Positions 58,723 to 64,000 of a DNA stretch of 64,000 bases are shown piece by piece. How positions within the stretch are numbered: position 1 is the stretch's first letter; each line of letters begins with the position of its first letter. The position numbers and the translations under genes are program-made. The notes beneath the pieces are model-generated. The model saw only the letters and a program-made list of their open reading frames with translations, did not search any database and was not told the DNA's origin. This DNA is from Microvirga pakistanensis (GTDB lineage: Bacteria > Pseudomonadota > Alphaproteobacteria > Rhizobiales > Beijerinckiaceae): positions 54,193-118,192 of the forward strand of contig NZ_SPJX01000185.1 of the NCBI RefSeq assembly GCF_004458765.1. Reading direction: 5' to 3'.

Positions 58723-58772
58723 AAGGATCCCGCCGCACGATGCGGTAGAGCTAATCACTCGGCGGGATCCTT
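58723..58772. repeat. Inverted repeat between the DUF482 and phosphodiesterase genes
   Basis: Perfect 13-bp arms (58723-58735 and 58760-58772, AAGGATCCCGCCG type) flank a 24-nt loop. It lacks a T-run suited to the minus-strand transcript, so it may be a processing site or repeat element rather than a terminator. Confidence 0.6.
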
Positions 58773-58813
58773 GCAATATCGCGTCCTGCGACAGTCTCGG
58801 CTCGCGGATGTTC

Positions 58814-59566
58814 CTAAGGCAGGAACCCCTCGAACACCATCTGGTCGGCATGTTTCTCGGCTCGGGCGCGGTCTTCCGGGTTGCGCACGGTCCAGGTCAT
58901 GACGGGAAGCTGGCCCAGAAGCCTGCTCAGATAGGTCGAGGCGCAGGGCAGGTCCTTCACGCGCCAGGACAGGAACTGCGGCTGCGACTCGGAAAAATGC
59001 AGCAGGTTGGCCATCCGGTGCTTCTGCTCGGGAGTGAGAAAGCTGTCGGACGGAGATGCATATTCCAGCTCGCCGATGAAGCCGCGCGTGATGGCCGGCG
59101 CATGCTGGCGCAGATGGGCGACGATGTCCGGGTCGAAGGACTTCACCACGAAGGGGCCGCTGTAATCGGCCAGCACCTCGATGACGCGCTTCGTCAGGCG
59201 CATGTCGCCGTTGAACTTGCTCTTGATCTCGATGACCAGCGGCGTCCGGCCGGCGATCCTGGCCAGGTAGTCCTTGAGGGAGGGGATCTTGTCTCCGCCC
59301 ATGGCTCCGGTGATGCCGATGCCGGTGAGGGCGGACAGGTTGCGCTCGATCACGGGGCCTGTTTCCCCGGTGACCCGGTCGAGGTCGAAGTCGTGGAAGA
59401 CGATGGCCTCGTTGTCGGCGGTCAGCTGCACGTCGAGCTCGATGGGGAACCCGCGCGCGATGGCGGCTTCCGCGGCCGAGATCGTGTTCTCGATGATGCC
59501 GTTCGCCTTGTCATGGAGGCCGCGATGGGCGATGGGCTTCGCGACAAGCCAGCTGGGGGTGCTCAT
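58814..59566 (-). CDS. Glycerophosphodiester phosphodiesterase (GDPD family)
   Basis: A 250-residue cytosolic enzyme that hydrolyses glycerophosphodiesters to glycerol-3-phosphate and an alcohol. Active-site landmarks are AHRGLHD (His18, Arg19), IELDVQLTADN (Glu/Asp metal ligands, about 45-55) and FHDFDLDRVTG with a catalytic His (about 61-71). There is no signal peptide, so it acts on internal or imported substrates. Its ATG (59566) overlaps the ridA stop, showing coupling. The ridA, GDPD, DUF482 order is conserved in Rhizobiales. Confidence 0.93.
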   Translation of the reverse strand: MSTPSWLVAKPIAHRGLHDKANGIIENTISAAEAAIARGFPIELDVQLTADNEAIVFHDFDLDRVTGETGPVIERNLSALTGIGITGAMGGDKIPSLKDYLARIAGRTPLVIEIKSKFNGDMRLTKRVIEVLADYSGPFVVKSFDPDIVAHLRQHAPAITRGFIGELEYASPSDSFLTPEQKHRMANLLHFSESQPQFLSWRVKDLPCASTYLSRLLGQLPVMTWTVRNPEDRARAEKHADQMVFEGFLP

Positions 59567-60033
59567 CTGACTTCGAACATCCCTTCGACTTCGACGCAGG
59601 CGTCGAGCGGCAGCTCGGCGACGCCGATGGTGGAGCGGGCGTGACGCCCCGCATCGCCGAGCACCTCGACCATGAGGTCGGACGCCCCGTTCATCACGGG
59701 CGCGAGGGCGGCGAAGGTCGGAACGGCGTTGATGAAGCCGCCGAGGCGGACGCAGCGCGCCACGTTGTCGAGATCGCCGACGGCGGCCTTGAGCTGGGCG
59801 AGCAGATTGATGGCGCATAGGCGCGCGGCCTGCTGGCCGATCTCGGGAGACACCTCCGCGCCGAGCTTGCCCTTGTGCTCGTCGGCGATCTTGCCGTCCT
59901 GGCCGAGGCAAAGCTGTCCGGAGATGATCACCAGGTTGCCCGTGCGCACGAACGGAACGTAGTTCGCCACCGGGGCGGCTGGGTTCGGCAGAGTGATGCC
60001 GAGTTCTTGGAGTTTCTTGTCGACTGCGCTCAT
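59563..60033 (-). CDS. RidA-family (YjgF/YER057c/UK114) protein
   Basis: A 156-residue protein of the larger RidA subgroup. RidA enzymes hydrolyse reactive enamine/imine intermediates from PLP enzymes to ketoacids. Visible are the NYVPFVRTGNLVIISGQL segment (about 24-41) and the C-terminal HARSTIGVAELPLDACVEVEG (about 132-152, with the arginine that binds the carboxylate). The subgroup is not strictly RidA proper, so the substrate may differ. I chose the ATG at 60033, as the seven residues before it are not conserved. First gene of the minus-strand operon with GDPD. Confidence 0.92.
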   Translation of the reverse strand: MSAVDKKLQELGITLPNPAAPVANYVPFVRTGNLVIISGQLCLGQDGKIADEHKGKLGAEVSPEIGQQAARLCAINLLAQLKAAVGDLDNVARCVRLGGFINAVPTFAALAPVMNGASDLMVEVLGDAGRHARSTIGVAELPLDACVEVEGMFEVR

Positions 60034-60299
60034 GGAGCCCTCTGCTTGCAACAATGTGAGGGATTAGTGGCGGATGATGCTTTAGGACGCAAGCCGGAAC
60101 GTTGCCCTGTCCTCAACGTGTCCCTATCTTCGCGGGAGCGGATCGTGCGGAGACGTGGGCCCGGCGCTCGCTGACGGGCTCTTCTGGGCGCACCCGAGGA
60201 TGCTCCGCTCGAAGGGCGGGCAGCGGAAGGGTTCGCGAAGCGGAAACCATTCCCACGTCCGATGCACCGGGCGAATTCTGGGCGAATTCTGGAGAAGAC

Positions 60300-61142
60300 A
60301 TGCGTTCCCTCATCCTGGCCACCGGCCTTTTCCTTTCGTACGCCGTGCTTACCCCCGCCTGGGCGCAGGACGCGAAAGCCCCTGTCCGTCTCGTGCCGCA
60401 CCGGGCGGTGTATGACCTCTCGCTCCTGCGCTCCGAGGGGTCCAAGGGGGTCGAGTCGGCGACGGGCCGCATCGCCATGGAGTTCGGCGGCGACGCCTGC
60501 GACGGCTATACCCTGAAATACCGCCAGGTCACGGTGCTCGACAGCAGCGAGGCGGGCCGGCGCACTCTGGACGTCCAGACGGCGACCTACGAAACGGGCG
60601 ATGGCCTGTCCATGCGCTTCAAGAGCACCTCCACGACGCAGGGCCTCGTCCGCGACGGCATCGACGGCGAGGCGCAGCTGCGGCCCGACGGTTCCCTCGA
60701 CGTGCGCTTCAAGCAGCCCCGCGACGATACCTTCGCGGCCACGGGCCAGCCGGTCTTTCCGACGGAGCACATGAAGCGCCTGATCGGCATGGCCCGCAAG
60801 GGAGAGCACACCTATTCCGCGCGGGTCTACGACGGCTCGGACGACGGCAAGAAGGTCTACGAGACCTTGAGCCTCATCGGCAACCGCATCGAGCCGGGAA
60901 CTGGCGGGCAGATGGAGGAGCCGGCGCGGCAGGAGGCGCTGGCGCAGACCCCGCGCTGGCCGGTGACCATCAGCTATTTCGAGGAAGGCAACGCCGACAG
61001 GGCGCCGGCCTACACGATTTCGTTCGAGCTCTACGAGAACGGGATCGCCCGGGCACTGAAGATCAATTACGGCGAGTTCGCCCTCAAGGGCGATCTCAAG
61101 AGCCTGGAGGTCCCGTCCGTCGCGAGCGCCTGTCAGCGCTGA
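60300..61142 (+). CDS. eipB: Cell envelope integrity protein EipB (DUF1849)
   Basis: A 280-residue periplasmic beta-spiral protein. The signal peptide is residues 1-22 (cut after AWA). Cys67 and Cys278 match the conserved disulfide that links the N- and C-terminal parts in Brucella EipB, where the protein supports envelope integrity and peptidoglycan/lipoprotein-related functions. ATG 60300 has GGAGAAG upstream; the longer open frame back to 60102 precedes the signal peptide and is not used. The 3' end overlaps the convergent dinB by 10 nt. Confidence 0.92.
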   Translation: MRSLILATGLFLSYAVLTPAWAQDAKAPVRLVPHRAVYDLSLLRSEGSKGVESATGRIAMEFGGDACDGYTLKYRQVTVLDSSEAGRRTLDVQTATYETGDGLSMRFKSTSTTQGLVRDGIDGEAQLRPDGSLDVRFKQPRDDTFAATGQPVFPTEHMKRLIGMARKGEHTYSARVYDGSDDGKKVYETLSLIGNRIEPGTGGQMEEPARQEALAQTPRWPVTISYFEEGNADRAPAYTISFELYENGIARALKINYGEFALKGDLKSLEVPSVASACQR

Positions 61143-62410
61143 GGCTTGTTGCGCAGGGCGATGCCTTTCTGCAGGGCGGCGGCGCCGAACTTGTCGCGGA
61201 TCCTGTCGATGGCGGATTCCATCTGCACCTGCTTCGCCACGCTCTGATCGGCGAGATCGCCGCGATCCGCCTCGGCGGCGTCGCAGAGATCCGCCGCCCC
61301 GATGCCGATGAGGCGATAGGCCGTGCCGTCGCAGGCCGCTTTCAGGAGCTGCCGTGCGGGCTCGAAGAGCCGCGCCGCGAGCTGCGTCGGGGCGAGGCCC
61401 GAGCGGGTGCGGGTGAGGAGCCGGAACTCCCGGTCCTTCAATTTCAGGGTGACGCTGCGCCCGGCGAGCCCTGCCGCCTTCAGGCGTCGCGACACCTTCT
61501 CGGACAGGCGCCAGAGGATCGGCTCCAGGTCGTCGAAGGATCTGAGGTCGGTCTCGAAGGTCGTTTCCGCCGAAATGCTCTTGGTCTCCCGTTCGGGAGT
61601 CACGCGCCGCGTGTCCTCGCCCCAGGCGAGGCGGGAGAGGCGCTGCGCATCGCGCCCGAGCGCCTCGAACAGGGTTTTCAGGGGAACCTCGCGCAGGTGC
61701 ACGATCTGCGTGACGCCCACTTTCGCCAGCCGCGCCTGACCGGCGGCCCCGATGCCGGGAATGATGCCGACCGGCTTGTCGGCGAGAAAATCCGGGGCCT
61801 CCTTACGCCCGATGATCGAGAAGCCGCGCGGTTTCTGGAAGTCGGATGCGATCTTGGCGAGGAACTTGTTGTAGGACAGCCCCACCGAGATCGTGATCCC
61901 GATCTCCTTCTCCACCTTGTGGGCGAAGCGGGCCAGCGTCTGGGCCGGGCTGCCGTGGTGGAGGCGCTCCGTTCCCGTCAGATCGAGAAAGGCCTCGTCG
62001 ATGGAAACCGGCTCGACCAGGGGGGTCAGCTCGAGCATCAGTTCACGCACCTCGTGCCCGGCCTTGCGGTACTTCTCGCCATTGGGCGGGATCACCACCG
62101 CATGCGGACAGAGTTTCAAGGCCTGGAACATGGGCATGGCGGAGCGCACCCCGTAGGTGCGCGCGACATAGCAGGCGGTGGAGACCACGCCCCGTTTGCC
62201 GCCGCCGATGATCACCGGCTTGTCGGCTAGGGCGGGATCGTCCCGCTTTTCCACGGCGGCGAAGAAGGCGTCGCAATCCACATGCGCGATGGCGAGCAGG
62301 TCGCGTTCCTCGTGGCGCAGCAGGCGGGGCGACCCGCAGGCATCGCACCGCCCCGCCATGGGCGAGGCGGCGAAGTTGAGGCAATCGCGGCAGAACGGGG
62401 CGTTGCTCAT
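61133..62410 (-). CDS. dinB: DNA polymerase IV (DinB, Y family) with N-terminal zinc-finger-like motif
   Basis: A 425-residue error-prone translesion polymerase. Catalytic acidic residues are in HVDCDAFFAAVE (about 41-52) and SIDEAFLDL (about 140-148). The little-finger domain (about 275-380) and a C-terminal tail for clamp binding follow. Before the polymerase core is a CxxC-x11-CxxC motif (Cys7, Cys10, Cys22, Cys25) that should bind zinc; the short E. coli enzyme lacks it. I chose the ATG at 62410 because it keeps this motif and avoids an unlikely Pro-rich extension. It is convergent with eipB. Confidence 0.93.
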   Translation of the reverse strand: MSNAPFCRDCLNFAASPMAGRCDACGSPRLLRHEERDLLAIAHVDCDAFFAAVEKRDDPALADKPVIIGGGKRGVVSTACYVARTYGVRSAMPMFQALKLCPHAVVIPPNGEKYRKAGHEVRELMLELTPLVEPVSIDEAFLDLTGTERLHHGSPAQTLARFAHKVEKEIGITISVGLSYNKFLAKIASDFQKPRGFSIIGRKEAPDFLADKPVGIIPGIGAAGQARLAKVGVTQIVHLREVPLKTLFEALGRDAQRLSRLAWGEDTRRVTPERETKSISAETTFETDLRSFDDLEPILWRLSEKVSRRLKAAGLAGRSVTLKLKDREFRLLTRTRSGLAPTQLAARLFEPARQLLKAACDGTAYRLIGIGAADLCDAAEADRGDLADQSVAKQVQMESAIDRIRDKFGAAALQKGIALRNKPQR

Positions 62411-62466
62411 AGGTTGCTCATGGCGGCTGGCACTTGGCGGATCGTGAGCCGCAGGGGCAGGGACGG

Positions 62467-62757
62467 TTACTCGAACTCCGAGGGAGAGAGGGCCCAATGG
62501 GCCGCCATGATGTGCTCCGGCTTGGTGTCCAGCTCCTTCGCCAGGGCCATCAGCAGCGGCTCGTCGGACGCAACGTAGTCCAGAATTCCCGCGAAAAAGC
62601 CGGGTTCTGAGGCCGCGGAACGGATGGTGTCGGGTCTCAGCCCCGAAACCGCCAGAAAGCGGCCCATACGTTCCTCGTCGCTCGTGATGAACGCAAAGGC
62701 GCTCACTGCGACATTTTCGGCCTCGTCTCTATTCATCCTTTTTAAGGGAGTGTTCAT
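62467..62757 (-). CDS. DUF3572 family protein
   Basis: A 96-residue, mostly helical, acidic protein of a family restricted to alphaproteobacteria; function unknown. The NRDEAENVAVSAFAFI start (about 9-24) and LAVSGLRPDTIR (about 35-46) are typical, and a W-containing end follows. I chose the ATG at 62757; the ATG at 62736 is seven codons later and the longer frame up to 62913 runs into the divK gene. It is divergent from divK, an arrangement conserved in Rhizobiales that suggests shared cell-cycle-linked regulation. Confidence 0.85.
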   Translation of the reverse strand: MNTPLKRMNRDEAENVAVSAFAFITSDEERMGRFLAVSGLRPDTIRSAASEPGFFAGILDYVASDEPLLMALAKELDTKPEHIMAAHWALSPSEFE

Positions 62758-62857
62758 GCTGTCGGTTTGCACTTCATCAATAGGTTGTGCCCTAACTATA
62801 CCATTGTCAGAAGAGATAGGCGGGTGAAATGCTGCGTCAGGCCCAGGGACGGTGCCA

Positions 62858-63241
62858 ATGAAGAAGACCGTGCTCATCGTTGAGGATAACGAACTCAACA
62901 TGAAGCTCTTCAACGATCTCCTCGAGGCCCATGGTTATGCCACGCTGAAGACCAGCCACGGCATCGAGGCCATGGAGCTGGCGCGCGCCCATAAGCCGGA
63001 CCTGATTCTCATGGATATCCAGCTGCCGGAGGTCTCCGGCCTGGAGGTGACGCGCTGGCTCAAGGCGGACGAAGAGCTGAAAACCATTCCGGTGATCGCG
63101 ATCACGGCGTTCGCCATGAAGGGCGACGAGGAGCGGATCCGGGAAGGGGGCTGCGAAGCCTACATGTCCAAGCCGATCTCGGTGGCCAAGTTCATCGCGA
63201 CTGTGAAAACATACCTCGAGGCCGACGGAGCTTCGGCCTAA
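62858..63241 (+). CDS. divK: Cell-cycle response regulator DivK
   Basis: A 127-residue single-domain receiver that controls the DivJ/PleC kinases and, through DivL/CckA, the activity of CtrA. Asp53 is the phospho-acceptor at the same number as in Caulobacter DivK; Glu9/Asp10 are the acidic pocket; Lys105 the switch lysine. The [19 protein letters not shown] stretch is nearly diagnostic of DivK. I chose ATG 62858 over GTG 62852, both near CAGGGA. In Caulobacter pleD follows; here a 712-nt non-coding stretch follows instead. Confidence 0.95.
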   Translation: MKKTVLIVEDNELNMKLFNDLLEAHGYATLKTSHGIEAMELARAHKPDLILMDIQLPEVSGLEVTRWLKADEELKTIPVIAITAFAMKGDEERIREGGCEAYMSKPISVAKFIATVKTYLEADGASA

Positions 63242-63953
63242 CTGTCAAGCCGGGCCGGGCGCGCCTTGCAACAAAAACGGCTTTCCCGTGAATTTTTCTG
63301 GGAAAATGCAGCTTTTCAGGCACATAGGCGCTTGCATCGGACGATGTTTCCAATATGTTCAAGCCAACATTCCGCCGAGGCGGAAGAAATGCCCTACGGA
63401 TGCTCAGGTCCGCCGCATCTCCTGGGACTTCGTGGGCTCGGCCAGGCTGGAGGCGGATCGTTGCCTCCTCAACACCGCTTCCAGCCGGCCACCTCTTCAA
63501 GCTCCAGCCTTCTCGAAAGACCGAGCAGCGCCGCAAGGCGCTTTTTTATTGCCGGCGGGAGCTGCTCCACCCTGTCCCGGCTCTCAGCAGGCTCCCCTTC
63601 CTCAAATGGCGCATCGTCTGCTGCGGACCCGAAGGGCCGCGTCGGCGAAAACCGGGTCCACTTTTCCGCACGATGCGCTAGCTTTCCTCCTGCATGATCC
63701 GCAGTCCGGCCAGGCTGGAATGCGAATCGGGAACGTTCACAGGTCTTTAGCTTGCACGTGAAGCTTGCCCGAGACTATTGGGACGAATAGCCGATGCTGC
63801 TGGGTAAGACTCGGGTGAGCATCGCTCGGGCGCACCGGCCGTAAGACCGAACCGGTTTTCGGATCCGGCCATGCGCGGCGCAACAAGGAAGCATCGGTTG
63901 GGCCTTGAGCGGCGTTCGCTTTCGAGGCCGATGCTCCAGAAGAGGGGATCGAC
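63242..63953. other. Long non-coding gap after divK
   Basis: This is the longest gap in the window without a gene (712 nt). Open frames here lack ribosome sites and have codon patterns unlike the neighbours, so I call none. It holds a diverged copy of the dispersed palindrome at 63609-63678 and small hairpin-prone stretches near 63810-63860. Eroded coding sequence or an unannotated small RNA are both possible. Confidence 0.6.
63609..63678. repeat. Third copy of the GCATCG...CGATGC palindromic repeat, with a larger centre
   Basis: Outer arms 63609-63617 and 63670-63678 (GCGCATCGT / ACGATGCGC) and inner TGCGGA (63622-63627) / TCCGCA (63665-63670) are complementary. The right side (CCGGGTCCACTTTTCCGCA) closely resembles the core of the 24.8-kb copies. 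It lies in non-coding DNA. Confidence 0.72.
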
Positions 63954-64000
63954 ATGGACCAGCGCACGCCTTCACTCCCGCCGACATCGGCCCTGACACG
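63954..64000 (+). CDS. Start of a gene running off the right edge, product unknown
   Basis: ATG 63954 is preceded by AGAGGGG at 7 nt, a good ribosome site. The 15 codons visible have no stop and encode a Pro/Ser/Thr-rich N-terminus. Too little is present to assign a function. Confidence 0.5.
   Translation, partial: MDQRTPSLPPTSALT

Overview
The window is GC-rich (about 65% by eye), densely coded chromosomal DNA from an alphaproteobacterium of the order Hyphomicrobiales (Rhizobiales). It most resembles Methylobacteriaceae such as Microvirga or Methylobacterium. This is inferred from gene content: the Aap amino-acid transporter beside metC, pcm-tolC-popZ-valS in series, DivK opposite a DUF3572 gene, an EcfG/NepR-type stress sigma factor, EipB, and an HWE-family histidine kinase. 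I see no prophage, insertion sequence, integrase, plasmid function, rRNA operon or CRISPR array. Layout 1-20 kb: a TRAP transporter with kduI, kduD and kdgF forms an unsaturated-uronate (pectin or alginate breakdown product) uptake and catabolism operon (1-3947). A DedA protein follows. An ABC importer of the ferric/phosphosugar type (permease and ATPase on the minus strand, binding protein on the plus strand) is coupled to a PP2C-like protein (4738-9570). The tamA-tamB outer-membrane assembly pair spans 9848-16134. At 16.2-18.4 kb is a compact stress-response island: a single-domain response regulator behind an exact GGAAC-N16-CGTT promoter, a small membrane protein, a YidB protein, and an ECF sigma factor of EcfG type carrying what looks like a NepR anti-sigma segment fused at its N-terminus. 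An rtcB homologue follows. Layout 20-36 kb: an orphan serralysin-type protease, a lipid-modifying cassette (GT83 transferase, GT2 polyprenyl-phosphate glycosyltransferase, LABN membrane protein), metC convergent with that cassette and divergent from aapJQMP, a sulfurtransferase with an AlaX-type tRNA editing protein, and a 1215-residue hybrid sensor kinase. Layout 36-64 kb: tRNA-Asn and tRNA-Cys, the pcm-like/tolC/popZ/valS block, a GNAT gene, mntH with a perfect Mur-type palindrome, a biotin-dependent acyl-CoA carboxylase alpha subunit, DUF1489 and small proteins, a J-domain membrane protein, a SPOR-containing D,D-carboxypeptidase divergent from a phasin gene whose promoter carries two PhaR-like palindromes, clpS-clpA, an HWE kinase, an FMN reductase, DUF482-GDPD-RidA, eipB, dinB, DUF3572, divK, and the first codons of one more gene at the right edge. 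How the genes fit together: most of the window is conserved Rhizobiales core (envelope assembly, cell-cycle polarity, proteolysis, transport). The parts most worth attention are the NepR-sigma fusion island with its symmetric bidirectional stress promoter, the non-canonical ABC/PP2C pairing, the phasin operator region, and a family of dispersed palindromes sitting on gene ends.
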